Of a stretch of DNA of 64,000 nucleotides, positions 24,120-32,599 are shown in pieces (within the stretch, counting starts at the first letter, position 1; every line of letters starts with the position of its first letter). The translations under genes were made by a program, and so were the position numbers. The DNA comes from Rhodovulum bhavnagarense (GTDB lineage Bacteria > Pseudomonadota > Alphaproteobacteria > Rhodobacterales > Rhodobacteraceae): the NCBI RefSeq assembly GCF_004343505.1, contig NZ_SLXU01000005.1:62001-126000 (forward strand). Reading direction: 5' to 3'. The notes under the pieces were generated by a model. That model searched no databases and was not told where the DNA came from. It saw only the letters and a program-made list of their open reading frames with translations.

Positions 24120-25333
24120 CGCTGTTCTCCTTCGTGCAGCCGCTCGGGATCAAGGATCATCGCGATATCGCCCGTTCCCAGAAGCGCGCAGCCCAGCGTG
24201 CCGCGCATCGACCGGAGCGGCCCGGTCAGCGGTTTCATCACCACCTGTTGCTGGTCCAGCAATTCGTCGACCGGCAAGCCCACGGGACCGCGCGCAGTGC
24301 CCAGCACCACCACCACCGAACGCTCCAGCGCCCCAACCGGTCCTGCCTCGTCGAACAGCGTTTCCAACCGTCGGACCGGGATCAGCTTGTCGCGTACCGT
24401 CAAAACCTCGGCGCCGTCGGCGGCAGATATATGTTGAACCGCCTCGTTGCGCGGGCGAAACACCTCTTGGATCGTGTCGATGGGCGCGGCGTAAAGGCGG
24501 GCGCCCAGGCGCATGATCATGCAATCCAGAAACGCCAGGCTGACCGGGATCGACAGCACCACGTCGGCGCCCCTGCCCGGCCGGCTGGTCACGCTGATCC
24601 GACCGCGCAATTCCCGCATGGTCGCGTTCAGCACATCCATACCGACGCCGCGGCCCGAAACCTCGGTCACCGCCTCGGCAGTGGAAAAGCCCGGCTCGAA
24701 AATCACTTTCCAGAGTTGGTCGTCGGAGGGGGTCTCGCCCTCGGGGATCAGGCCACGCTGACGCGCGCGTGCAAGGATCTTGTCGCGGTTCAGCCCCCGT
24801 CCATCGTCGCGCACACGGATCTGGACATCCTGCCCGACCTGGCGCGCGGACAGCTCGATGCGGCCGGTTTCGGGCTTGCCCGCTGCCTTGCGCTCGTCGG
24901 GACGTTCCAGCCCGTGATCGGCGGCATTGCGCAGCACGTGTACCAGCGGTTCGTACAACCGGTCCGCCACCACCTTGTCGATGGCGGTCTGCTCGCCATC
25001 AAGCGCAAGCTCGATCTTCTTGCCGGTGGCCCTTTCCAGTTCGCGCACCATCCGGCGCAGCCGCCGAAAGGTTTCCGCGACTTCGACCAGCCGCAATTCC
25101 AATGCCGAATCCTGCACCTCGCGCAAGATCTTGCGCAGCCGGTGCATCGCCATCTCGACGCCTTCGATCTCTTCCAGGCGCGGACCGGCGGCATGTTCAA
25201 GTTCGGCAAGTCCCAGCGACAGCTCGGCGACCTGGGCCATGACCCGGTTCACCTTGTCGGAAGATACGCGCAGCATCGCCGCGCCTTGGCGCGTCTCGGG
25301 CAGAGGCGCGGAAGCTGTTTCGCTGACCGACAT
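24116..25333 (-). CDS. cheA4: CheA4-like kinase half without HPt domain
   Basis: This 405-residue CheA lacks both P1 (the phosphorylated His domain) and P2. It starts directly with the P3 dimerisation helices (about 20-95). It has a full P4 kinase domain: N-box HVLRNAADHG (131-141), G1 DDGRG (176-180), F-box FEPGFST and G2 GRGVGMD (227-233). A CheW-like P5 follows (about 265-405). It can bind ATP but cannot phosphorylate itself at a P1, so the expected substrate is His50 of the 1198-residue partner. R. sphaeroides CheA4 has the same architecture. First gene of cheA4-cheR-cheW-mcp-cheY-cheA3-cheB, behind a sigma-54 promoter. Confidence 0.93.
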   Translation of the reverse strand: MSVSETASAPLPETRQGAAMLRVSSDKVNRVMAQVAELSLGLAELEHAAGPRLEEIEGVEMAMHRLRKILREVQDSALELRLVEVAETFRRLRRMVRELERATGKKIELALDGEQTAIDKVVADRLYEPLVHVLRNAADHGLERPDERKAAGKPETGRIELSARQVGQDVQIRVRDDGRGLNRDKILARARQRGLIPEGETPSDDQLWKVIFEPGFSTAEAVTEVSGRGVGMDVLNATMRELRGRISVTSRPGRGADVVLSIPVSLAFLDCMIMRLGARLYAAPIDTIQEVFRPRNEAVQHISAADGAEVLTVRDKLIPVRRLETLFDEAGPVGALERSVVVVLGTARGPVGLPVDELLDQQQVVMKPLTGPLRSMRGTLGCALLGTGDIAMILDPERLHEGEQR

Positions 25334-25428
25334 CTGTCAACCTCGTTCGGGCCGGGGCATGGCCCGCGGGGAGTGCAGTTGAATGTTCAAGGCAGGTGAT
25401 CCGGAATGACGAGGCTCGGACCACGTTC

Positions 25429-25444
25429 TGCAAGGAACGCGCCA
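25429..25444 (-). promoter_or_regulatory. Sigma-54 promoter for the chemotaxis operon
   Basis: On the minus strand TGGCGC-GTTCC-TTGCA differs from consensus at one -24 position. The predicted start is near 25418, about 85 bases before the cheA4 ATG and just after the stop of the 103-residue gene. Confidence 0.78.
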
Positions 25445-25451
25445 AGCGCGT

Positions 25452-25763
25452 TCAGGCCGCGTCCTCATCGTCGGTGCCGTCGAAATTAAAGATGCAAACG
25501 CCGTCAAACCCGGTGGACTTGAACAGGAAGGTCCGCTTCATCGTGTCCACGAAGTCACCGTATTTCTTTTCGAACATCTTCATCTCGTTCAGGCCCGAAA
25601 AGAATATGTTGACCGATATGTCGCCTTCCTTGCCGATGAGGATCGTCAGGCCGGACAACTTGCATTCGGGGATCGCCGCCCCAAGCGTGTCGGTCATGAA
25701 GGGCGCTGCGATCTGGGCAGCATCAAGGTCTGGAAATCTCAAGTGATAGGTTTTCGACAGCAT
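25452..25763 (-). CDS. Conserved-looking 103-residue cytoplasmic protein, unknown
   Basis: I take the ATG after GGGAGG, giving MLSKTYHLRFPDL. The protein has no signal or membrane helix and looks like a mixed alpha/beta domain with an acidic tail (FNFDGTDDEDAA). It sits between the fleT control region and the cheA4 promoter, in the che direction. A read-through transcript could join it to the che operon, but the sigma-54 promoter after it allows separate expression. No family recognised; a chemotaxis-accessory role is a guess from position. Confidence 0.65.
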   Translation of the reverse strand: MLSKTYHLRFPDLDAAQIAAPFMTDTLGAAIPECKLSGLTILIGKEGDISVNIFFSGLNEMKMFEKKYGDFVDTMKRTFLFKSTGFDGVCIFNFDGTDDEDAA

Positions 25764-26121
25764 GACGCCTCCCAATCTTACGCACAAATACGACCCAAAG
25801 GGTATCGAAGGTGACAGACGACCCGGCCCGGCGAAATGTTAGAAAATCCTGGGTGTTTTTTCGTCTGACGCGGGCCATTTTCATCAAACCGGTCCGCTAT
25901 CGGCCAAAACGTCAAATTTCCGACGCCCAAAGCGCCGGAAAACCGTCACCTGTCTGCTTTTACGACACCTGAACCGGACGAATGCGCCAATGCGAAACAC
26001 GGTGCCGGGATTGGCGGAAAAACCCGACATGTCGGTGGAAAACCCGACCACAGTTAAAAACCCGCGGTTCGGATGCGGACCTGTCCACATGGGCAAATAA
26101 ATCGGGCCAGGCGAACGGAAT
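25764..26121. promoter_or_regulatory. Control region between the che side and the fli operons
   Basis: This is the only gene-free stretch over 300 bases. It is richer in A and T runs than its surroundings. It holds three phased repeats (26016-26067) and a fourth looser copy, GGAAAACCGTC, at 25937-25947. A minus-strand GCCGATAG octamer at 25897-25904 resembles a sigma-28 -10 but has no matching -35. The minus-strand sequence TTTTCTAACATTTC near 25845 resembles TTTTCTAAACATTTC ahead of fliC. No ORF of interest is seen. Confidence 0.5.
26016..26067 (+). repeat. Three phased AAAACCCG repeats, candidate activator binding site
   Basis: GGAAAAACCCGAC (26016), GGAAAACCCGAC (26037) and TTAAAAACCCGCGG (26054) place CCCG cores 20 and 18 bases apart, about two helical turns. 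A perfect 12-base palindrome CCGACATGTCGG (26024-26035) joins the first two. They lie about 80-130 bases upstream of the predicted fleT start site, the usual place for an enhancer-binding protein such as FleQ. The function is inferred. Confidence 0.5.
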
Positions 26122-26137
26122 TGGCACGCTTCCTGCC
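26122..26137 (+). promoter_or_regulatory. Sigma-54 promoter for fleT-fliEFGHIJ
   Basis: TGGCAC-GCTTC-CTGCC keeps the full -24 and the invariant GC of the -12, with CTGC instead of TTGC. The predicted start is near 26148, 30 bases before the ATG. Confidence 0.78.
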
Positions 26138-26177
26138 TTCTTGGGGCTGATACGTGAATCCCGCCAAGGAGCCGACC

Positions 26178-27353
26178 ATGTCCGATATCCTGCTGCTGTC
26201 GCCGAATTTCGTGCGTGCCGATGGCCTTGCCGATCTACTGACCCGGCGCCGCTGTGCCTGCACCGTCGTGGACCGCATCGAGGACCGAAAAGCGGCCATC
26301 CTGGTCTGCGCGCAAGCCCAAGAGGCGGCGCTGGGCGCACGCGAACTTGTCGAGGCGGCGCGCAGCACTGGGGCACGGCAATTGGTCATCGTCGGCGACA
26401 GCCCTCTGGATGCCGGACCGGCACCGCGGATCACCACCGAACTTGGCGGGCGCCTCGTGCGCGTGGGGCTGCCGGCTCCGGCATTGGTCCCGCACATGCT
26501 GCGCGATGGTGGGCTGATGATGCTTGCTGACATGCTGGCTGCACAGATCCAGCCCATGGTGGCCGCCGCCGCCCAAACCGGTCGGCTGATCGACATGGCA
26601 AGCCGGGTGGCAAGAACCGATGTCACCGTGTTCATCAACGGACCGACAGGCACCGGCAAGGAAGTGCTGGGCCGGCTGATCCACGCCCACTCGCCCCGCG
26701 CAGAGGCGCCGTTTATCGCGATCAATTGCGCCGCCATCCCCGGCAACATGCTGGAGGCAATGCTGTTCGGGCATGAAAAGGGCGCCTTTACCGGGGCCTC
26801 GGCCGCCAACAAGGGCCTGATCCGCGCGGCGGAGGGCGGCACGCTGATGCTGGACGAGGTAACGGAAATGTCGCTGGAATTGCAGGCCAAACTGTTGCGG
26901 GTACTTCAAGAGAAAACGGTTACGCCGCTGGGGGCACAGAAGGAACAGAAGGTCGATATCCGCGTCGTCGCCACCTCGAACCGCGACATGATGGAGGCCG
27001 TGCGCGAGGGCAGCTTCCGCGAGGACCTTTATTATCGGCTCAACGTTTTCCCGCTTTCCACCCAGGCGCTGAGACAACGGCGCGAGGACATCCCGGCCCT
27101 TGCTGCCGCCATGGTACGCCGTCATTGCCCCGAAGGTGTCCCCCTGCCCGCGCTGATGCCCGACGCGATCGACACGCTGGTCAGCCATGACTGGCCGGGA
27201 AACGTGCGCGAACTGGAAAACGTCATCCAGCGCGCGCTTGTGTTGCACGATAATGGCCAGATCCGTGCCGATGACATCATGATCGTGGGCTATGACGGGC
27301 TTGAGATGCATCCCGGCGCAGCCCTTGGCGCGCTGAACGCGCAGGCCGCCTGA
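26178..27353 (+). CDS. fleT: FleT-like sigma-54 activator lacking a DNA-binding domain
   Basis: This AAA+ enhancer-binding protein of the FleQ family remodels sigma-54 RNA polymerase. The 391 residues comprise a divergent FleQ-like N-terminal domain (1-125) and an intact AAA+ core. The core shows Walker A GPTGTGKE (155-162), the sigma-54 contact loop GAFTGA (202-207), Walker B GTLMLDE and arginine-finger segment REDLYYRLN. WPGNVREL (339-346) follows. It stops about 45 residues later with no Fis-type helix-turn-helix. R. sphaeroides FleT likewise works with FleQ rather than by binding DNA alone. The ATG after AAGGAG is preferred over a GTG eight codons earlier. FleQ is not in the window. Confidence 0.88.
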   Translation: MSDILLLSPNFVRADGLADLLTRRRCACTVVDRIEDRKAAILVCAQAQEAALGARELVEAARSTGARQLVIVGDSPLDAGPAPRITTELGGRLVRVGLPAPALVPHMLRDGGLMMLADMLAAQIQPMVAAAAQTGRLIDMASRVARTDVTVFINGPTGTGKEVLGRLIHAHSPRAEAPFIAINCAAIPGNMLEAMLFGHEKGAFTGASAANKGLIRAAEGGTLMLDEVTEMSLELQAKLLRVLQEKTVTPLGAQKEQKVDIRVVATSNRDMMEAVREGSFREDLYYRLNVFPLSTQALRQRREDIPALAAAMVRRHCPEGVPLPALMPDAIDTLVSHDWPGNVRELENVIQRALVLHDNGQIRADDIMIVGYDGLEMHPGAALGALNAQAA

Positions 27354-27366
27354 GCCGGAGCCCCGC

Positions 27367-27696
27367 ATGAGCATTTCCGGACCCACCGGCGGCGCGGGCC
27401 TCTCTCTGGCCGCGCTTCAGGCCCAGAACGACACGCGCGCCGCGGCTCCCAGGGCCGCCGATGCGGCCACCGAGGCGCCCAGTTTCGCGCAACGGCTGGG
27501 CCAGGCGGTCGACCAGGTCGCACAGGCACAGCAGACGGCGTCGCAATCGGCCAGCGACTTCGAGGCCGGCCGCACCGACGACCTTGCCCGCGTAATGGTG
27601 GATCAACAGGTCGCCTCGCTGGGGTTCGAACTGACCTTGCAGGTCCGAAACAAGGCGCTGACCGCCTATCGCGACATCATGAACATGCCGGTCTGA
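27367..27696 (+). CDS. fliE: MS ring-rod adaptor FliE
   Basis: FliE joins the MS ring to the first rod subunits and is the first protein exported. The 109-residue product has the typical FliE C-terminal half (SFAQRLGQAVDQVAQAQQTA and the ending VRNKALTAYRDIMNMPV). It follows the activator gene by 13 bases and begins the fliEFGHIJ series. Confidence 0.95.
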   Translation: MSISGPTGGAGLSLAALQAQNDTRAAAPRAADAATEAPSFAQRLGQAVDQVAQAQQTASQSASDFEAGRTDDLARVMVDQQVASLGFELTLQVRNKALTAYRDIMNMPV

Positions 27697-27733
27697 CCCG
27701 GCCCAGACACACAGACCGACAGGGCATCAAAGA

Positions 27734-29449
27734 ATGAGCAGCACCCCCAATACCCCGGTTCCCAGAGGATCCTCGGCATTGATGGCCCGTGGCACCAGCC
27801 TCGTGGCGCAACTGCGTGGGTTGAGCGCGCAGCCGGGCCTGCGCCGGGCAATGCCCGCGATCGCACTGGTTTTGTCGGCGGCGGCCGCGCTGGGCCTGTA
27901 CCTGATGCTGGCCCAACCCGCACAGATGACGCTTGCCCCGAACCTGCCCGAGGCCGAGAAGGGCCGCGCGCTCGACCTGCTGACGGCGGGCGGGATCGCG
28001 GCGAGCCTCGACCCGGCCACCGGCGCGCTGAGGGTCGCCACCACCGATTACCACCGCGCGCGCATGATGCTGGCAAGCGAGGGTCTACCCCAGGCGCTGG
28101 GCGCCGCCGGCCCCTCGCCGCTTGCAGATATGCCGCTGGGTGCCAGCCGATCCGTCGAAAGCGCAAGACTGCGCCAGTTGCACGAACACGACCTCGCGCG
28201 GTCGATCATGGAAATCGAGGCGATCCATGCCGCGCGTGTTCACCTCGCCCTGCCCGAGCGCACGGCCTTCATCCGCGAACAGGTGCCCCCGCGCGCCTCG
28301 GTATTTGTCCAGCTTGCGCCGGGGCGGGCGCTGGACGAGGCGCAGGTGCGCGCCATCGTCAGCCTCGTCAGCGCCTCCGTCACCGGGCTGACGCAGGGAA
28401 ATGTCTCTGTCGTCGACCAGAGCGGACGGCTGTTGTCGATGTCGGGTGATGATCCAGTTGCCTTCATGACCGACCAGCAGACGCGCCACAGGATGCGCAT
28501 GGAGGGTCTTTACCGCAACCGTATCGAGGCGCTGTTGACCCCGATCGTAGGGCTGGGAAACGCCGCGGTCGAGGTTACGCTCGACATGGATTTCACACGC
28601 TCCGAGATCACCCGCGAACAGTATGATCCAGACAGCGGCGTATTGCGCAGCGAGCGCGCGGAAAGCGACGAAAACACCCGCACAGAGGCACGGGGTATAC
28701 CCGGCGCCGTCGCCAACACGCCCCCCGCACAGCCACAACTGGCCCCGGCAGAGACGGACGAGGAGGGCGCGGCCAGTCCGCCTCCGGCGGAGTCCAATCC
28801 GAACCAGGGCAGACGCAGCAGCTCTTTCACCCGAAATTACGAACTGAACCGGCAAGTCGAGACGATCCGTCCCTCGGGGGCACAGCTACGTAAGATCCAC
28901 GCAGCCATCGTGCTGAGTGCCCCCGTAGGCGCAAATGGCGCCGAGACGCTATCGGCCGAGACACTGGCCGATGTCGAACGGCTGATCCGTACCGCCATCG
29001 GCTTTGATGCCGAACGCGGCGACACGGTAACGGTCACGAGTCATCCGTTCCGTGACCTGTTTCCCGATGTCGCGCAGCCCTGGCATACCCAGCCCTGGCT
29101 GCAAGCGGTGGCAAGACAGGCAGCGCAGATCGCCATCGTCGCCATCGTGATCCTCGGGATCATGCGTCCGATCCTGTCGCGCGTTCTGCCGCCCGCCCCA
29201 GGCCAGGCGCTGTCAAGCCCCGCCCTGGCTGGCCTCGGCACGGGGGGCGCGGTCGAGGTTGCCGAGGGCGATAGCCTGGCCGAGTTGCGCCGCCGTCTCA
29301 GTCGCCCGCTCGATCCCGACGATTTCGACGGGGCCTTCACCTACGAAGAGAAAGTCATGCTGGCGCGCCGCCTGGCGCAAAACGACACGGACCGCATCGC
29401 AAGCGCCTTTCGCACGATGATTTCCTCTGAACGAGAAATGGTGCGCTGA
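27734..29449 (+). CDS. fliF: Flagellar MS-ring protein FliF
   Basis: FliF forms the membrane MS ring on which the rod, switch and export gate assemble. The 571-residue protein has a first membrane helix at about 39-59 (AMPAIALVLSAAAALGLYLM). The YscJ/FliF ring-building domains follow (ARVHLALPERTAFI near 170), then a periplasmic linker rich in Pro and Glu. A second membrane helix lies near 465-480 (QIAIVAIVILGIMRP), and the C-terminal cytoplasmic tail should bind FliG. The length is normal. Its stop overlaps the fliG start by one base. Confidence 0.97.
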   Translation: MSSTPNTPVPRGSSALMARGTSLVAQLRGLSAQPGLRRAMPAIALVLSAAAALGLYLMLAQPAQMTLAPNLPEAEKGRALDLLTAGGIAASLDPATGALRVATTDYHRARMMLASEGLPQALGAAGPSPLADMPLGASRSVESARLRQLHEHDLARSIMEIEAIHAARVHLALPERTAFIREQVPPRASVFVQLAPGRALDEAQVRAIVSLVSASVTGLTQGNVSVVDQSGRLLSMSGDDPVAFMTDQQTRHRMRMEGLYRNRIEALLTPIVGLGNAAVEVTLDMDFTRSEITREQYDPDSGVLRSERAESDENTRTEARGIPGAVANTPPAQPQLAPAETDEEGAASPPPAESNPNQGRRSSSFTRNYELNRQVETIRPSGAQLRKIHAAIVLSAPVGANGAETLSAETLADVERLIRTAIGFDAERGDTVTVTSHPFRDLFPDVAQPWHTQPWLQAVARQAAQIAIVAIVILGIMRPILSRVLPPAPGQALSSPALAGLGTGGAVEVAEGDSLAELRRRLSRPLDPDDFDGAFTYEEKVMLARRLAQNDTDRIASAFRTMISSEREMVR

Positions 29450-30510
29450 TGCCGCTTCCTGCCCGGACCACGCCGACCGCCCCCGCCGCACCTCTGCCCG
29501 GCAGCCTGACCTTCGAACGGCTGACCGGCCCACAGAAGGTGGGTATCCTGATGACACTGTTCGGCGAGGAATGTGCCGCCGAAGTGCTTAAACGCATCTC
29601 GCCGCGGGAGGTGCAGGAACTGGGCACCGCGATGTATTCGGTTGCCGGCGTTGATCACGAAACCGTGGACAAGGTACTGGACGAGTTCCTTGACCTGATG
29701 CGCCGCCAGACCGCCGTCGGGGTCGGCACCGCGGCCTATCTTGGCAACATGATGTCGCGCGCGCTGGGCGAGGACCGGGCGCAATCGGTTCTTGGCCGGA
29801 TCACGCGGCAGGGCGCGGAGCGTCCGATCGAGATCCTCGACTGGATGGACCCGCCATCGTTGCTCAAGCTGATCGAGGACGAACATCCCCAGATCATCGC
29901 GACAGTGATCGCGGCAATGGATTGCGACCAGGCCGCGAAAGTCCTGTTGCTGCTGCCCCCCGAACAGCAGCCCGATATCGTCTTTAGAATCTCGCGGCTG
30001 AATGATGTCGAGCCAAGCGCCCTTGAAGAGTTAGAACGCGTCCTGCACGGCAAGTTCAAGCAGAACACTACCCTGCGCTCGTCGCAGATCGGTGGCATCA
30101 AGGCAGCCGCCCGGATCATCAACCACACCAAGCAGGCCGACGAACAACGCATCCTCAAGGAGGTGCGCAGGCTGGACCGCGATCTGACCCAGGATATCCT
30201 CGAAAACATGTTCGTTTTCGAAAACCTGGTGAAATCGGACGACCGGGCCTTGCAAACCCTGCTGCGCGAGGTCGCCCAGGACCGCCTGGTGCTGGCGCTG
30301 AAGGGTGCGGATGAAACGCTTTGCAACCGGCTTCTCAGCTGCGTGTCGTCGCGCGCCGCGGCCAATATCCGTGACGAGATGGAGGCGCTGGGCCCGGTCA
30401 AGCTGAGCGAGGTGCAGACCGCACAGCGTGAAATCACGAATGTCGCCCGGCGTCTTGCCGATGAGGGCAAGATCGTCCTGGCCGGGCGCGGAGGGGAGGA
30501 ACTGATATGA
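29449..30510 (+). CDS. fliG: Flagellar motor switch protein FliG
   Basis: FliG is the torque-generating rotor protein, bound to FliF on one side and FliM on the other. The 353-residue protein has the N-terminal FliF-binding domain (LTGPQKVGILMTLFGEE), the EHPQ motif of the middle domain (EDEHPQIIATVI) and the C-terminal torque helix (FVFENLVKSDDRALQTLLRE). The charged residues that face the stator are present. Overlaps at both ends suggest translational coupling to fliF and fliH. Confidence 0.97.
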   Translation: MPLPARTTPTAPAAPLPGSLTFERLTGPQKVGILMTLFGEECAAEVLKRISPREVQELGTAMYSVAGVDHETVDKVLDEFLDLMRRQTAVGVGTAAYLGNMMSRALGEDRAQSVLGRITRQGAERPIEILDWMDPPSLLKLIEDEHPQIIATVIAAMDCDQAAKVLLLLPPEQQPDIVFRISRLNDVEPSALEELERVLHGKFKQNTTLRSSQIGGIKAAARIINHTKQADEQRILKEVRRLDRDLTQDILENMFVFENLVKSDDRALQTLLREVAQDRLVLALKGADETLCNRLLSCVSSRAAANIRDEMEALGPVKLSEVQTAQREITNVARRLADEGKIVLAGRGGEELI

Positions 30511-31268
30511 ATCCGCAAGACCTTCACGGCCAAGAGCCTGCAACTCGCCGACTGAGCCATGACGATATCATCGCGCTGGTGCGCGAGGCGCAAAAACGTG
30601 GTTTCTCGCCCGAAACGCCCATCCGCGCCCAGCCCGATGGGGTTGAGTTTCACCGGGCCGACCCGCTGGCCCGCGCCGATCAGGACACAGCCGCGCATCC
30701 TGTTTCCCCCGCGCCGCCGCCCGAGCCCGAACCGGCGATCGGTTCGGCCGAGATCGATGCCGCGCGCGAGGCCGCCTACCTTGAGGGGCTGGCGGCAGGT
30801 CGCGCCGAGGCACAGCAGGCCGCCCGTGCAGAAGGCGAACGGATCGGCCATGCCGCCGCGCGTGCCGAAATCGAGGCCGAACTGGCCGACGCAAGGCAGG
30901 TCTTTGCCGCCGCGCTGGCGCGACTGACCCATGCCGATTGCCATGTGATCGAGGGTCTGACCACTCAGATTGCAGAGGCCGTCTGTCGCCTTGCAAGCGC
31001 GCGCGCGGGCCATGTAATCGACGATCTGCCCGAGGGCCTCTATCGCCGCGTCATCGATCTAGCCGATCAGATCACGCAAGGGCTACGCGGTGCAACGATC
31101 CGACTCAACCCCGCCGACCGGGCGGCCCTGATGCGGTATCTCGATGGCGCGGGTGATATCGCGCCCGAACAGTTATGCGCCGACGATACACTGGCACGCG
31201 GCGATATCGAAATCCGCGCAGATAGCGTCCGCCTGCGTGACACCGTGCTGCGGGAGGCCGCGGAATGA
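30507..31268 (+). CDS. fliH: Export ATPase regulator FliH
   Basis: FliH is the stator-like regulator of the FliI ATPase and anchors it to the switch. The 253-residue protein has an N-terminal segment, a Pro-rich linker (about 60-80), a long helical region with Ala/Glu-rich repeats (AAYLEGLAAGRAEAQQAARA) and a C-terminal FliI-binding domain. It starts in a 4-base overlap with fliG and ends in one with fliI. FliH is weakly conserved, so gene order carries much of the assignment. Confidence 0.92.
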   Translation: MNPQDLHGQEPATRRLSHDDIIALVREAQKRGFSPETPIRAQPDGVEFHRADPLARADQDTAAHPVSPAPPPEPEPAIGSAEIDAAREAAYLEGLAAGRAEAQQAARAEGERIGHAAARAEIEAELADARQVFAAALARLTHADCHVIEGLTTQIAEAVCRLASARAGHVIDDLPEGLYRRVIDLADQITQGLRGATIRLNPADRAALMRYLDGAGDIAPEQLCADDTLARGDIEIRADSVRLRDTVLREAAE

Positions 31269-32599
31269 ATGCCGTACTCCAGTCGCTCGGCGACAGCCTC
31301 GGCGCGATGTCGGACCGTGGGCACCTGGCCATCGAGGGACGCGCGCTGCGCTATGACGGGTTGGTGCTGGAAGGGTCGGGTTTTCCCGCCAGCCCCGGCG
31401 CGATCTGCGAGGTTGCGACCGAAAGCGGCCCGCCTGCGCGGGCAGAGGTTGTCGGCTTTTCGGATGGGCGTACATTGCTGTTCCTGGATCATCCGGGGGC
31501 GGAAATCCGGGCCGGAGCCCGAATCCGCGTCATTGCCCGTGGCCACCATGCCGAAACCGGCGATGCCCTTCTGGGCCGGGTAATCGACGCCGACGGCCGG
31601 CCTCTGGACGAGGGGGCAGCAATCGGGGCGACGGGCCGCTGGCCGCTGGCCGGGCAACAGACCAACCCGCTGATCCGTCAGCCGGTCGATCATCCGCTTG
31701 ACGTAGGCGTGCGCGCGATCAACGCCGCGCTCACCGTGGGCCGGGGCCAGCGGATCGGCATCATCGCCGGCTCCGGGGTCGGCAAGTCGGTGCTGATCGA
31801 GATGATGACGCACAACACCGATGCAGACGTGATCGTCGTTGGCCTGATCGGCGAACGGGCACGCGAGGTCGGCGCCTTCGTGCGCGCCGTAATGGCCGAC
31901 GACAATGCGCGCCGTGTTTGCACCGTGGCCACCCCCGCGGACCGCTCGCCGCTGCAACGGCTGCGCGCCGCGCACCGTGCCACGGCAATTGCCGAAGCAT
32001 TTCGCGCCGAAGGACGGCAGGTTCTCTTGATACTCGATTCATTGACCCGCGTGGCCCATGCACGGCGCGAAGTGGGCCTTGCCCTGGGCGAACAGCCAAC
32101 CGCAAAAGGCTATACCCCTTCGGTGATCTCGCTGATCCCCGCCCTGATCGAACGAGCAGGGCCGGGCCTGCCCGGCGAGGGGTCAATCACCGCCTTTTAT
32201 ACCATCCTGGCCGATGGCGACGATACCAACGACCCGGTCGTCGATTCAGCCCGTGCGATCCTTGACGGGCACCTCGTGCTGTCGCGCAAACTGGCACAGA
32301 TGGGGATGTATCCCGCCATCGACATCCCGCAATCGGTCAGTCGGGTGATGAACGACATCGTTTCGTCCGAACACAAGGCCGCCGCGCGTCAATTGCGGCG
32401 GATGATTTCGATTTATATGGATAACCGTGACCTGATGCTGATGGGAGGCTACACGCCCGGTCAGGACGCCGAACTGGACCGCGCCGTGCGGCTTTGGCCC
32501 AGGATCACCGAATTCCTGGGCCAGGACATGGCCGAACCATCCAGCCTGGATAACAGCATCGCCGCCCTTCTGGCCCTCGAAAACGAGGAAAGCGCGTGA
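31265..32599 (+). CDS. fliI: Flagellum-specific export ATPase FliI
   Basis: FliI hydrolyses ATP to release chaperones and help load export substrates. The 444-residue protein is of usual length and F1-beta-like, with Walker A GSGVGKSV near residues 165-172 and Walker B LLILDSLTRVA. The family stretch GEQPTAKGYTPSVISLIPAL follows. The C-terminal domain contains MISIYMDNRDLMLMGGYTPG. It is flanked by fliH and fliJ with 4-base overlaps. Confidence 0.97.
   Translation: MNAVLQSLGDSLGAMSDRGHLAIEGRALRYDGLVLEGSGFPASPGAICEVATESGPPARAEVVGFSDGRTLLFLDHPGAEIRAGARIRVIARGHHAETGDALLGRVIDADGRPLDEGAAIGATGRWPLAGQQTNPLIRQPVDHPLDVGVRAINAALTVGRGQRIGIIAGSGVGKSVLIEMMTHNTDADVIVVGLIGERAREVGAFVRAVMADDNARRVCTVATPADRSPLQRLRAAHRATAIAEAFRAEGRQVLLILDSLTRVAHARREVGLALGEQPTAKGYTPSVISLIPALIERAGPGLPGEGSITAFYTILADGDDTNDPVVDSARAILDGHLVLSRKLAQMGMYPAIDIPQSVSRVMNDIVSSEHKAAARQLRRMISIYMDNRDLMLMGGYTPGQDAELDRAVRLWPRITEFLGQDMAEPSSLDNSIAALLALENEESA

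Noticed and set aside
23759-25399. 546-codon plus-strand open frame opposite cheR and the CheA4-like gene
   Set aside because: It overlaps two well-supported genes completely and shows no recognisable domain; it is a codon-bias artefact.
25897-25904. Minus-strand GCCGATAG, a possible sigma-28 -10 for the 103-residue gene
   Set aside because: No TAAA-like -35 is found at 14-16 bases, and the distance to the gene is over 130 bases.
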